A stretch of 64,000 bases of DNA from Symbiodinium kawagutii (GCA_009767595.1 VSDK01017489.1:118185-182184), one strand, 5' to 3'. Positions 9,609 to 20,276 are shown, counted from the first letter of the stretch. The notes: generated by a model not told the origin, from the letters alone. A program made the numbers and translations.

Positions 9609-11684
9609 ATGGCATGCAGCAACAATAGCTATGTGGAGCCACCATCTGGTGGCACCCAGCTGATTGAAGTTCATGTGTTTTGTTTGAATGGTGAAGGATG
9701 TACTGTGAGCCTGTGCCCTTCCACATTGGGGCAGGAAGTCGTTCAGATAGTTTCGAGGCAACTGCCAAAAAAAGGTGCAAAGCCAACTCTGTACCACGGG
9801 GCTTCGCCCCTAGTGCTGCACCAAACATTGCAGGAGCAAGGCATCACGATGTGTAAACCTGCGACATTGTCTTGCACCTATGTTCCCACTGATCTGCTTG
9901 CTACATGGAAATTTCTGGTGACTGGATTTTCAGGCGCGGGGGAAGCGACCGCCTTGGAGGGGCTGACGAAGATGGAAGGTCAATCATCCACTAGTTGCCT
10001 GCGCCATCTTCCCCAAACCCTGGATACCTTGATTCTCGGGCATGACTTCAACAAGAGCATGAAAAAGGTCAGCTTGCCAAGTAGCCTGCAAACTTTGACC
10101 TTTGGTGATTCTTTCAACCAGAGCCTGGATCAGGTCACCTGGCCGAGCAACCTGCAAGCTTTGACTTTCGGCAGAGATTTCAATCAGAGCCTGGATCAGG
10201 CCACCTTGCCAAGCAACCTGCAAGCCTTGACTTTCGGCAGAGATTTCAGTCAGAGTCTGGATCGGGCCGCCTTGCCAAGCAGTCTGCAAACTTTGACATT
10301 TGGCACAGAATTCAATCAAAGCCTGGATCGGGCCGCCTTGCCAAGCAACTTGCAAGCCTTGACTTTCGGCAGGGATTTCAATCAGAGCCTGGATCAGGCC
10401 ACCTTGCCAAGCAACCTGCAAGCCTTGACTTTCGGCAGAGATTTCAGTCAGAGTCTGGATCGGGCCGCCTTGCCAAGCAGTCTGCAAACTTTGACATTCG
10501 GGACAGAATTCAATCAAAGCCTTGATCGGGCCGCCTTGCCAAGCAACTTGCAAACGCTGACGTTTGGCACAGAATTCAATCGAAGCCTTGATCGGGTCAC
10601 CTTGCCAAGCAAGCTGCTAACATTGACTTTTGGCGGTGGTTTCAACAAGAGCCTGGATCGGGTCACCTTGCCTAGCAATTTGCAAAATTTGACATTTGGC
10701 GACTGTTTCGACCAGAGCCTGGATCAGGTCACGTTGCCGAGCAACCTTCAAACTTTGAGTTTTGGCGCAAATTTCAGCCGGAGCCTAGATGGTGCCATCT
10801 TGCCAAGCAACCTGCAAACTTTGGCCTTTGGGCGACAGTTCAATCAAAGCCTTGATCGGGCCACCTTGCCAAGCAGTCTGCAAACTTTGACTTTCGGCAG
10901 AGATTTCAATCAGAGCCTGGATCGGGTCACCTTGCCGAGCGACCTGCAAACTTTAACTCTCGGCTACAATTTCAATCAGAGCCTGGATCGGGTCACCTTG
11001 CCAAGCAAACTGCTAACATTGACTTTTGGCGGTGGTTTCAACAAGAGCCTGGATCGGGTCACCTTGCCAAGCAAACTGCTAACATTGACTTTTGGCGGTG
11101 GTTTCAACAAGAGCCTGGATCGGGTCACCTTGCCAAGCAAACTGCTAACATTGACTTTTGGCGGTGGTTTCAACAAGAGCCTGGATCGGGTCACCTTGCC
11201 AAGCAAACTGCTAACATTGACTTTTGGCGGTGGTTTCAACAAGAGCCTGGATCGGGTCACCTTGCCGAGCAACCTTCAAACTTTGAGTTTCGGCTCAAAT
11301 TTCAGCCGGAGCCTGGATCAGGTCGCCTTGCCTAGCAACCTGCACACTTTGGCTTTTGGGCAATGGTTCAATCACAGCCTGGATCGGGTGACTTTACCAA
11401 GCAACCTTCAAACTTTGACTTTCGGATCACATTTCAACCGGAGCCTTGATCAGGTCACCCTGCCGAGCAACCTGCAAACAATGGCTTTTGGGAAACGCTT
11501 CAATCAGAGCCTGGCTCGGGTCATTTTGCCGAGCAACCTGCAAACTTTGACTTTCTGCAATGATGCCATCCAGAGCCTGGATCAGGTGAAGTTGCCGGGC
11601 AGCGTTCGCAAGCTCTCTTGGATACGCACAGCGAACAATGGCTTCCTATCTTTCCATCACCAAGCGATGATAAGCACATTGTGA
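9609..11684 (+). CDS. Ubiquitin-like domain plus FNIP-type repeat protein
   Basis: A 691-residue intronless protein. Residues about 19-89 resemble a ubiquitin-like fold: IEVHVFCLNGEGCTVSL, then VVQIVSRQLPKKG and a C-terminal LSCTYVP strand. A linker with WKFLVTGFSGAGEATALEG follows. From residue 134 to 661 there are 24 repeats of exactly 22 residues, consensus LPSNLQTLTFGxxFNQSLDQ, then a degenerate 25th unit and a short tail. The repeat matches FNIP/leucine-rich-like units and should form a solenoid that binds other proteins. Ubiquitin-like plus FNIP architecture occurs in large dinoflagellate families, but the partner and pathway are unknown. An upstream in-frame TTG at 9582 is less likely to be the start than ATG 9609, which follows a TTTCCAG. 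Long antisense frames over the repeats are by-products of the 66-bp periodicity. No signal peptide is visible. Confidence 0.88.
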   Translation: MACSNNSYVEPPSGGTQLIEVHVFCLNGEGCTVSLCPSTLGQEVVQIVSRQLPKKGAKPTLYHGASPLVLHQTLQEQGITMCKPATLSCTYVPTDLLATWKFLVTGFSGAGEATALEGLTKMEGQSSTSCLRHLPQTLDTLILGHDFNKSMKKVSLPSSLQTLTFGDSFNQSLDQVTWPSNLQALTFGRDFNQSLDQATLPSNLQALTFGRDFSQSLDRAALPSSLQTLTFGTEFNQSLDRAALPSNLQALTFGRDFNQSLDQATLPSNLQALTFGRDFSQSLDRAALPSSLQTLTFGTEFNQSLDRAALPSNLQTLTFGTEFNRSLDRVTLPSKLLTLTFGGGFNKSLDRVTLPSNLQNLTFGDCFDQSLDQVTLPSNLQTLSFGANFSRSLDGAILPSNLQTLAFGRQFNQSLDRATLPSSLQTLTFGRDFNQSLDRVTLPSDLQTLTLGYNFNQSLDRVTLPSKLLTLTFGGGFNKSLDRVTLPSKLLTLTFGGGFNKSLDRVTLPSKLLTLTFGGGFNKSLDRVTLPSKLLTLTFGGGFNKSLDRVTLPSNLQTLSFGSNFSRSLDQVALPSNLHTLAFGQWFNHSLDRVTLPSNLQTLTFGSHFNRSLDQVTLPSNLQTMAFGKRFNQSLARVILPSNLQTLTFCNDAIQSLDQVKLPGSVRKLSWIRTANNGFLSFHHQAMISTL
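10008..11591 (+). repeat. 66-bp coding tandem array, 24 units
   Basis: Unit n starts at 10008 + 66(n-1), always in frame. Units 3-5 (10140-10337) and 6-8 (10338-10535) form a duplicated 198-bp block at protein level, apart from the first residue. Most units start TTGCC(A/G)AGC. Confidence 0.92.
10998..11261 (+). repeat. Four identical 66-bp units
   Basis: Repeat units 16-19 are base-for-base identical, each encoding LPSKLLTLTFGGGFNKSL and the same four following residues. Unit 10 (10602) encodes the same peptide and may be the donor. Identity at silent sites means very recent amplification or gene conversion. Confidence 0.9.
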
Positions 11685-11817
11685 TCGGAATCAGCATGTC
11701 AAGGACCTTGCAGTGGTAGTTCAGTACGAGGTTTGTGGATTGCCGCGCAGGGTGATGGTGAACCAGTAGCCGAGCATTGCACAGCAAAAAAGCCATCGCA
11801 GCTGGTTTTCGAGAGAT

Positions 11818-11916
11818 GGGTAGGTGCCAAAATAGTGCTACCCCCAAAACCAATGGTTTCCCAGTAAAATGATGGTTTTTTGGTGGGTTGTTGGTTACCC
11901 TATTTTGGCATATACC
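11818..11916 (+). mobile_element. Family F element, diverged
   Basis: GGGTAGGTGCCAAAATAG at the left and CTATTTTGGCATATACCC at the right form imperfect inverted ends. The middle, AAAATGATGGTTTTTTGGTG, matches the copy at 41525. Confidence 0.6.
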
Positions 11917-12471
11917 CCGATGATGGATTCAATGGATAGCATCATGGGGAATCACCAGGTATCTCGAAAATCAGGCAGGTGAAGCTCTCAAGCCTTTGTT
12001 TTTGATTAGTTTTGGGTGCCGGGCTTCTGGGGTTGAAAGCATCGTACGGTATGGGCGTTTTTTCAGGTTGATCAAACAGATGCCTCAAAAAGTGCATGCA
12101 TTTCCCTGTCGTAATGCTTCGCATTTCGTTTGCAAAGCACGAGTCAACTCCCAAATCCTTCAATTTCCTCCCCAAGTTGACAAGGTATTGCCCCACGAAG
12201 CTGATTGGTTGGTGAGGATCTGTTTGTTGGGGACCCTATACTTATTGCCCTGTGTTCACAACATTACGGGAAGTCTTTACTTAGTCATGAATATGGTGCT
12301 ATATGCCCTGCAGTTCAGTTGTTTGACCGGGAGTTGCCAAAAGTGAAAGCATCGAACACCTTCCAAGACACCGATATCAAGAGATGGTCGTGGTGCCATA
12401 CTACCAACACAAGCTCAAACCATCAACCACCTGCAGCTCAACCACCAAGCATTTCCTGAACCACCATTAAT

Positions 12472-12563
12472 CTGGTTGGTGGTTTTACACATGTTTTATT
12501 TTCCCCAGTGATTGTTGACAAATCATTGGTGAACTACCTACGGGTGGTTCAACCACCAACCAG
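12472..12563 (+). mobile_element. Family C element, complete
   Basis: Starts CTGGTTGGTGGTTTTACACA, followed by TGTTTTATTTTCCCCAG, and ends TTCAACCACCAACCAG. Confidence 0.75.
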
Positions 12564-12816
12564 CTAACCATTGGCTCAACCACAATGGTGGCATGGCCAG
12601 TGGCACACCCCCAGCTCTGCACCAAGTCCTTGATCCTGAACTGGCACGACACTCGTGCCTCGCTGCATGGGGTCAGGCACTGGTCCAGCTGGCAATCACG
12701 ACTCGCTGCTGGTGGTGAACCAACTATAAGCCATCGTGGTTCACAAAACCACTATGGGGTCATGGCTAATATAGCCATAATAGCTGCTGGTGGTGTTTCT
12801 TTCATAACATTCATAA

Positions 12817-12882
12817 CTGGTTGGTGGTTTTAAACATAGGGGCAGACTAATGTTTTTCATAGGGGTTGAAACCACCAACCAG
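12817..12882 (+). mobile_element. Family C element, internally deleted (66 bp)
   Basis: Both ends are intact (CTGGTTGGTGGTTTTAAACA and GAAACCACCAACCAG) but about 30 bp of the middle is missing. ATAA lies on both sides, possibly a target duplication. Confidence 0.7.
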
Positions 12883-13077
12883 ATAAGATGAACAATTATC
12901 AATAAGATCGCCTGCTAGGGTACAGGGACAAATGGATGGTAGCATAAATATCCTTGAAGATCGCCAATGGTTAACTGTTGATCCGTATGAAGCAATGATC
13001 ATTGGATGGTCTATTATCATTTGGATCCATGTGGATCTGCTGGTTAATGCTTGTTGTTATCAAGAAACAGCTGACAG

Positions 13078-13205
13078 TTCCTGCAACCACTGACGAAGGG
13101 TTACCCGGTGATGAACTGGCGCACCCTCGCAGCATGATGGGATTGACTGATGGCAGAGTGGCTGGGGGGAAACAACGAGGGGAGCTTCAACCTGCTAACA
13201 ACAGG
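13078..13205 (+). other. Candidate exon
   Basis: CTGACAG before 13078 and AACAGG|GTTTTC after 13205 could be splice sites. The frame (13002-13220) reads PATTDEGLPGDELAHPRS and MMGLTDGRVAGGKQRGEL. It is hydrophilic and of no known family. Confidence 0.32.
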
Positions 13206-13437
13206 GTTTTCGGCAACTAATCAACTGGCTGGTGGTTGGGAAGGAGCAAAGGAGCCATGGGTATCCTCATAGCCCTTTAAACCGTGAGCCCAGCAGCTAC
13301 CAAATGGTAGTCAACCGGCGGATGAAAAGGTTTCAAGAATTTAATCAACCCACCAATACTGCTGTTTTAAGCAACGACTGTTTGGGGTGTTGACCCAATA
13401 GCGCGATTGATCCAATGTTGTCGGGTTAACCAATGAT

Positions 13438-13734
13438 GTGGAGGGGTTACACTGGGAAAATTCCAACAGAATCCTCCAGAAAGTGATGGAACATGTAAAA
13501 CGACCAGCTGCTAGATCAATAGGAGTACAAACCCAGATGTGGTTGCAATGGATGGCAATCAGATTGTGCAATCGGAAAATTGGAAGGCACAATCCTGATA
13601 ATGACCGCTTGGATGGTTTTATTCCCAAAGCTTTCCCCTATGAGTGGCAATCCATTTTGACAAACAATATTTCAGCCCACCAGTGCTGGGTAGCCATAAG
13701 TGGAGAGAGCGCCTCTCATCGAACGGATTTATGA
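13438..13734 (+). other. Open frame of 98 codons, unknown
   Basis: No ATG is needed to open it. The first ATG, at 13486, gives MEHVKRPAARSIGVQTQ, and later it reads HNPDNDRLDGFIPKAFPYEW. The composition is AT-rich for a dinoflagellate gene, so it could be an exon, a decayed mobile-element gene or chance. Nearby + frames at 14193-14447 and 14503-14700 look similar in quality. Confidence 0.25.
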
Positions 13735-14769
13735 TGCACTTGATTACGTGCAAGTATGTCCATGTGAATTCGGTGTACCATCTGGTAGATTAGCCTGGAA
13801 ATGGTAAATCACAATGTTGGGTTGTCCCAAAATGCTGTTCTCATAGCTGGTTGGTTTCCCTACTATTAATGATCATTTAGGAATGGTTAGGGGGTACCAC
13901 TATTTGTGGATAATTTCATAGGTCATGGGGAACCCCTGGTAAACCGTGTGTAAATGCGAGATTTTCACCAGGTCAATCTACCAAAGAGTAGCTACCATAG
14001 TAGCAGCAATCCGTGTACGTGATCACCATCAATGGTGGTTGGCAATGACCCTTCAACTGATATTATTGGTTCATCCAATGCTATGGAGATATTTGCGATT
14101 CTTGTCTTTGATAGTGGTTGAGAATCAACAATAAGCCCAAAATCACTCATGGACATACCCCGAACACTACGATCTATCGGTAAAACATAGCCATGGCTAG
14201 ACTTGGGCACCAGCATTTCAGGAAACACTCTCAGATCATGAGGTTTCGTTGGGCGCCAAGACATATTGGCGACCCTACGAGCTGCCGGTGTGACTCACTA
14301 GGCAGGTTAAAAGAAGTTCTGGACTGTGCTCAGGGACGAAAAGATGTCAAACGGAAAAGTCAATGGAAAATGAAGATGTCCAAAGTCGACCAGAGGTGTT
14401 TCCTGACTAAGCTGAACTTTTTTGATACCCATGGATGTACTTGCTGATGTACAAAAAAAATAGTTCAACTTCCACAGCGTCCCCCAGAGATGTTAATCAG
14501 GCATGATTGAGGCCACCCTTTATGGATCACCATGTTTGAGCATCCAAAATGGTAGCCTATCCCCAGATGACAGTGACACCAGCATCCGCGTTCTGGAGCA
14601 CACCATGGCTATGGCGGTCCCTATTGTTAACGATCATCAGGAGATATCACTGGTGGCCCATCCATCAGTAAACTGGTCTCGGTCCCCCATTCTACCATGA
14701 GCATCCATGAGCCTTGATTGTTCACCACAACCATTGTTAGTAATCATTCATCAGTATGTAACCATTTAT

Positions 14770-14868
14770 CTGGTTCGTGGTCTTGAACATTTGGCATTTT
14801 TTCAAATGTCTCAACAAACAGCTGGTTGGTTGACTAGTATTTCTCATAGGGATTGAAACCACCAACCT
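14770..14868 (+). mobile_element. Family C element
   Basis: CTGGTTCGTGGTCTTGAACA at the left and GATTGAAACCACCAACCTG at the right. The internal TTGGTTGACTAGTATTTCTC fits the family. Confidence 0.65.
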
Positions 14869-14888
14869 GTTGATGATTCACAGGCAGT

Positions 14889-15005
14889 ACCCTCTGGTGA
14901 ACAACCTGGCAATGGAAAATCCACCATTTATAGCTGCTTTCCTGGTTCGTTTTCCTAACAAAATGGTGGATTTTCATTGCCATGGTTAGGGACTACCAGA
15001 GGGTA
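14889..15005 (+). mobile_element. Family E element with a long flanking direct repeat
   Basis: The ends are TACCCTCTGGT and ACCAGAGGGTA. Inside, GGAAAATCCACCATTT faces AATGGTGGATTTTC as an inverted repeat. The flanks ATGATTCACAGGCAGT (14873-14888) and ATGATTCATAGGCAGT (15006-15021) match at 15 of 16 bases. Confidence 0.65.
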
Positions 15006-15009
15006 ATGA

Positions 15010-15230
15010 TTCATAGGCAGTGGCCGCCATTTTATCCTTATATTGTACTGGTAGTCATAAATGGTTGGCTAATAATGGTTGATAAGTGATGATTCCTAGA
15101 TATAGCAACCATTATTAGCCAACCATTAACAATTAACCATTATCATGAATGGTTCATCATTATTATACCAACCATCAGATATAGCAACCATTCTTAGTTT
15201 TCAGCATCATGATGAATAATGGTTAACCTG
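15010..15230. repeat. AT-rich ATGGTT / AACCAT tract
   Basis: Interspersed ATGGTTGGCTAATAATGG and its complement. It can fold back on itself. No gene seen. Confidence 0.5.
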
Positions 15231-15346
15231 AGGCTATCGGCGGCCTGAACTCTTTGTCTTGTTGCTGCTCTTTCTCTTGGACTTGGCCTTCGCAGCATGG
15301 CGTTCGCTGGTGGTACCTTCTGACCATCCAAATTGATAGTTATTGT

Positions 15347-15625
15347 AACGGAGGGAAACCAGTAGTTTTATAGGGAAAAATGAGGATTGATAGCCATTAA
15401 ACCTAGGGAAACCAGTAGTTCTATAGGGAAAATAGGAAAAACATCAGTTTTACAATGAGACATAGGGAAACCACCAGTTTTTTATATAATGTTAGTATGG
15501 ACACCACCACTTATTAATACTTATTCAAAGGGAAACCACATGAAACCACCAGTTTATATCATATTAGTTGCATTATTAACCGGGAAGCCACCAGTTTACA
15601 TGATATTGGTGTGCTCAAAAGAGAA
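15347..15625 (+). repeat. Degenerate tandem repeat, AGGGAAACCACCAGTTTATA type
   Basis: At least five loose copies of GGGAAACCA(C)CAGT(A)GTTT, each followed by ATATA or ATAGGG, spaced irregularly. No gene seen. Confidence 0.6.
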
Positions 15626-16474
15626 GCATGTTGTTTTTGACACTTTCCCAAAATGACTCTACATTTACTTTTAGTGCGGTGTGGAGTATAGCCCAGGTTC
15701 TCCTTCACGATCTGCATTGCAGTATACTCCCACCCCCCTTCGCTCTCTACAATGGGAGTGTCAACACTTGTTTTACTTTGAGAATTGCCGGTTTGGCGTG
15801 TAAATCACGTTCGAAATGCTGGGAGACAGCCGTGTTGATGGACAGTCCCATGCATGTGCGTCTATGTGTTTTGTTGATCATTGTAGATTACCTCCCGAAA
15901 TAGTTTTGCAAGGTGTTTGAACTGGACCCGGCTCTGGATTGTAGAAGTGATATATCGGTAGGCCCACCAGGGGGGGATAGCAATTGTAAGGATCCAAAGT
16001 GCTCTTTGATCCCAAATTCTTGCAGCACGCGACGTGATTCCTTGATTTCGAGGTCGCAAGTCGCAGAAACAGTTTCCGAATGTTTTTGCTTCAACCCCAA
16101 AGGGGAGAACATGGGAGATCCATATTCCCCGAGCTTTTCGGATGCTAAATCGCCAGCTATAAGAACAGGAAAACCATTTTATTCAGTATGGCCGAGTAAG
16201 GCCTCGAATATAGATGATGAACCATTCTATCAAGCAAACTAACCAGCTATTAGTCGCATTTAGTAGCCATTAACATAAATTAATTAGCGATATTTAACAA
16301 TTAAGGTCTATTAAGCATGGGCCGCTTCTTGAGCATTATTAACCATCACTATCCAAATCAGCTGTTTTTCCCCCTGATCCAAGTACTATTTTGACACGTG
16401 GACACGTGAGCGTGAATGCGGTGAGCAGTTGGTTGTTGGTGGGTCGGTGTGTGGGTGTGTGGGTCGGTCGCTGG

Positions 16475-16573
16475 ATGATGACAAACATATCGATGATGAT
16501 CATGATGATGTTGAGCATGATGATGTTGATGATGATGATCTTAATGATGATGGTTATGATGATGAAAATGATG
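16475..16573 (+). repeat. GAT-rich microsatellite
   Basis: Interrupted (GAT)n and (ATG)n with CAT and GTT variants. Open in several frames as Asp- or Met-rich nonsense. Confidence 0.8.
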
Positions 16574-16925
16574 CAAGTACATACTATCATAGTATCTTTC
16601 ACTTGTCATTTCCAACAATCAACCGGTCTTTCATGCTGATGGTCCCCCAGATATTTTTAGTTTCGATCCACCAGGAATTCGTTGCGGTATGAAGCAGTGG
16701 TGGGTTGGATTGCGCGACCTGGGTTTTCACCTTTCTCTAACTTTTTGTTTCTCACATCCCTGCTGGTAAACCAACCTCGCAAAGGCCATCGCCATTTTTT
16801 GGGAGGAAACCCTTGGAAAATCAGCTGATTTATGGTGAACTGCCCATAGTGTACCAAAAGGTTTTTTGGCTTTGAGTTGGGAGGGAACCCGTGTTGATTT
16901 TCATTGCTGCTCACTTGGTGCCCAG

Positions 16926-17038
16926 CAACATCCACCATGTTACAAGCAATGTTGGGGCATGCAGAAGCTGATTCCTTGAGGCCTACTTCGATGGTCAAAC
17001 GGCTGACAGCGAGACCAGCCACTGGTCACGCATCCAGG
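16926..17038 (+). other. Candidate exon followed by a family A element
   Basis: Bounded by GTGCCCAG and a CCAGG|GTTGCC site. The frame with ATG at 16937 reads MLQAMLGHAEADSLRPTSMV then KRLTARPATGHASR, and ends in TGA 17045-17047 if unspliced. The reverse strand is also open here. Confidence 0.3.
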
Positions 17039-17051
17039 GTTGCCTGAAGCG

Positions 17052-17156
17052 GGTGTTTCTCAAGCCATGGGGACCCCAAAAATGGCTGGTTTACTGCTAT
17101 AAATGGTTAATCAAGGCAAGGATGATTTGAGGGTTCCCCTATTTTGAGAAACCCTC
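17052..17156 (+). mobile_element. Family A element
   Basis: GGTGTTTCTCAAGCC at the left and CTATTTTGAGAAACCCTCA at the right. The middle (ATGGCTGGTTTACTGCTA, GGATGATTTGAGGG) is well kept. Confidence 0.75.
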
Positions 17157-17663
17157 AAATCAGTGTGTAAATGGGAATACTGGAAGAGGTTGCAACCTGG
17201 ATGGGGCCTGATGCCACGTAGCTTTGCACATAAAATCTTGTCATCAGATGGAAATCCAGCTAAATCCAGCAGGAAAGTACCAGCTGATTCAATAAGTGTA
17301 GTCATACTTGGACTCAAGGACTGGCGGTCAACAGACACTCGTGCGACATGCTCATCCGTTTCAACCAATGAATCTGTGCTCACTATGTTGCAGGGACACG
17401 GTCATGTTCTAATGGCGCTGCGTTCTGAGATCCAAGAATCGAAGGTCCCTCAAGGCTGTGGACAGAGACTAGTCAAATCATCCCCCGCCTCGAAACTGAG
17501 GTCATTCTGCCCATTTTGGTGGATCCTGGGCTTGCAACGCCCGGGGGTGGCTGAATCATGAAGGCTATCCCCAGTGACTAGAACTGATCACTCTCAAGGG
17601 GTGATTGTACCGGCAGTTCGTGTTTGATTGGTGGGTTGATGCTTTGCTTGTTTCTTATGTTGG

Positions 17664-17897
17664 GTGCCCTACCTGCCCCATGGATTAAGCATCCTCTTGT
17701 GGGCGACACCCATGAGACAGGGGAAGGTCGCTGGGGTGGCTGAAGGATGGCCGTGTGCCATGATGTGCCACCATGGCTTCATGCGTGCCATGGACATTTG
17801 GGGCGACGAGTGGGGTACAGCAGGGGAACCGTTAGGGTGGGTGCTCAAGCCATCCAGCAATAGTTTTGATGAGTTGGATCATGTTGGAAAGGACTAA
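17664..17897 (+). other. Open frame, possible coding exon (a)
   Basis: A 77-codon frame ending TAA 17895-17897, with AGVAEGWPCAMMCHHGFM and WGDEWGTAGEPLGWVLKP. Purine-first codons are frequent. It starts at GTG, so an upstream splice or start is needed. A related short motif occurs in the next frame at 18120. No known family. Confidence 0.33.
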
Positions 17898-18119
17898 CAA
17901 GAGGTGTAAGAGGCCTTTGTAAAATAGTGTATTGCAATGTATTACTTATCAATTAGCTGATGCTAGGCTTCAACTACTCATCCCAGCTAGGAAGAATTCC
18001 CTGGTAGTTGATCGCATCTGCGGGGATTATAAACCAATCCCGCGTGGGACATCATGGGACATCGCAAGCCGATTTTAATGGCCAATAGCAGCATCCGCAG
18101 CTAAGGCTATGCCGCTGGT

Positions 18120-18305
18120 TTGATTTTAGGTGCCCGGCCATGGGTGGACGATTGGGAAGCGGGGGGCAAGCCTTTGGGCAGTTTGAGATGGCACTCACAA
18201 GCTCAGGAAGTGGTAAAGCGCGCAGCTTGCATAGCGCTGTTCACAAGAGTTGAATTGCAAGGCAGAAAGATGGCGCTTCGAAATGCAATTGACAAGCTTG
18301 GATGA
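18120..18305 (+). other. Open frame, possible coding exon (b)
   Basis: A 61-codon frame ending TGA, with RPWVDDWEAGGKPLGSLRW then QEVVKRAACIALFTRVELQG. It shares W-(x0-1)-D-(D/E)-W, then G, then PLG, with the frame at 17664. The start is TTG, so this is not a complete gene as it stands. Confidence 0.33.
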
Positions 18306-19347
18306 TGTCACCAGCAGCAATAGACAATTATTATAAGTAAAGCAAGACATAGACCTGCAGAGAACCTGGATCGATTGTTCCCACCCGTGAAATAGGACCA
18401 GCAACAGAGGTTATTGCCAGCATAGAGGATACAAGCAACTAGCGGTTGCATCGGTTCCTATACGGATACTTGAAGTCATTTAGCTATGATGTCATGCTGA
18501 GCTTATTCCGATCAATTTGTTGCTGGAACACTGGAAAACTTGGAGGTACTGAAAGCTACTGATGGGAGCTGAAATGTCATATATTAGCCCAAAATTGTAC
18601 CAAAACAAACGATAAGATGCAAACATTTCTGGGAAAGTAGGTGATTGACTGATTTGACCTATACCTGCCATCCCTTCACAGTGCAAGATATAAGCTGTTA
18701 TCGGGCCTCCACCGAACTACGATTTGGCAACTTTTTGGGCTAAAGGCAGGCTGCTTTCCAACAATGTTCCTGACAAGTGCAGAATTTTACCGTCCAAAAA
18801 CAAACTCTGCAGATGCACGTGGATGGACATCCACTGCAGCAGCTGGATCGGCTAGATGTTTTCAACAGGAAAGCTGGAAAATCACAAGTCTCCACGTGTT
18901 TAGGTCGGTGTGTGGGATGGTACGACACTTGTTTTGTTATTGTTAGAAATTAATATGCTTGGGAGAGAAACTCTTAACATGCATACGAAAAACATGTACT
19001 TCTATCAAACTCACACCTTTGAAACAGATTGCAATTTCCTGCCAATGACGCATTAGCAGAAGCAACAAGCCACGCGGCCGCGATTTTTGGTACTAAGGTT
19101 GTCCATGGCACCCTTTACAGTGATGGTTCCTTACCTCTGGATGACGTGAAAATGACTTGAAGCAATGAAAAAGCGTGTGTACGTAGAAATGATATGATGC
19201 ATATCAGATAGCTATTCAACATCATTCAACCATCAACTATAGCTCAGCCAGCAACCAACATCAACCATTCGCCATGTTACACAAATATACCAACAAGCAC
19301 TCGCACTCGCACCAGCCGTTGCAGTGTACCATCCCAGCTTACTGCAG

Positions 19348-19511
19348 GTGTGTTGGTGGGCCGGAATCTGGATGAAGAGGAACAGATCCAACATGCAAAG
19401 ACGTGTCTCACCTTGTGGGGAACGGAGATGGGAGCAACTCAGAGAGGGTCTTGGCGGCTTCAACTTCGAAAGCCAATCCGAAGTGTGAGACGATCAGGGG
19501 AATACAGATTG
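19348..19511 (+). other. Candidate exon with good splice signals
   Basis: CTTACTGCAG precedes 19348 and ATTG|GTAAAGG follows 19511. The frame reads VGRNLDEEEQIQHAKTCLTL then WGTEMGATQRGSWRLQLRK. It is charged and protein-like, of no recognised family. Confidence 0.38.
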
Positions 19512-19574
19512 GTAAAGGCGGCTATACCCATGAAAAATGATTTAGTACTAGGGGATAGACCAACTATAGTAAAT

Positions 19575-19630
19575 ATATTTGATGGTTAGTATATTTGATT
19601 TAGTACTAGGGGATACTAACCATCAAATAT
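19575..19630 (+). repeat. Perfect 18-bp inverted repeat
   Basis: ATATTTGATGGTTAGTAT (19575-19592) faces its exact reverse complement (19613-19630) across 20 bp. Around it, TTTAGTACTAGGGGATA and AGGGGATAGACCAACTATA each occur twice as direct repeats. Confidence 0.8.
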
Positions 19631-19649
19631 AGGGGATAGACCAACTATA

Positions 19650-19754
19650 TGGTCCTTTCTCACGCCGTAGGGGACCCTAAAGCTATGCATGGTTTTATTA
19701 TAGATGATTTATATAGAGGGTGATTTGGGGGACCCATATTTTGAGATGCCATCA
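19650..19754 (+). mobile_element. Family A element
   Basis: Starts TGGTCCTTTCTCACGCC and ends TTGAGATGCCATCA. TA flanks both sides. Confidence 0.7.
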
Positions 19755-20276
19755 TATGGATTATTGCCACATTTGAATATGAGGGATCCAAGAAGTATAA
19801 TGCCTATGGCTCAATAGTATGATGATCAGCTGGACTAAGAGTAAGTACTCAGTATCCTTTTTGCCAAGTGATCGAGGATTCTTGGGAGTTGCATTTTTTG
19901 CTGTGGAAACCGCCCACATGGATGCATTTCATTGGCAATGGGGAAAGTTGTTTGGGTTGATGCACGGAGGTGTGATCACTTACTGTCAAATTTGAGGCAG
20001 GCTACCCCTCCAAATTATTGGCGAGTTCATTGATCCAACAAGACGATTGAATAATCTTGATTCCTTATCTTCTCAAGGGGGGTGGCTAGGCTGCTACATT
20101 TTTCTTCTACTTTTGTGGAATCTTTCGTGGGAAGGCCCAATTTGTGTCGGATTCAGAGCATCAATGGAGAAAATACTGTACATGGCGGGCCAATTCCCTT
20201 GATCACTCTAATTAGCGGCCAAGGCTTTACACATAATATATATTTACATATAGTTATGCTTCTTGCTTGCTGCCAG

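Noticed and set aside
9984-11272. Long - strand open frames over the FNIP gene (189 and 98 codons)
   Set aside because: They follow the 66-bp period of the + strand repeats and disappear where the array ends. They are shadows.
13946-14700. Retrotransposon-like protein from several frames at 13.9-14.7 kb
   Set aside because: Frames on both strands look equally protein-like, and no reverse transcriptase or integrase motif could be found.
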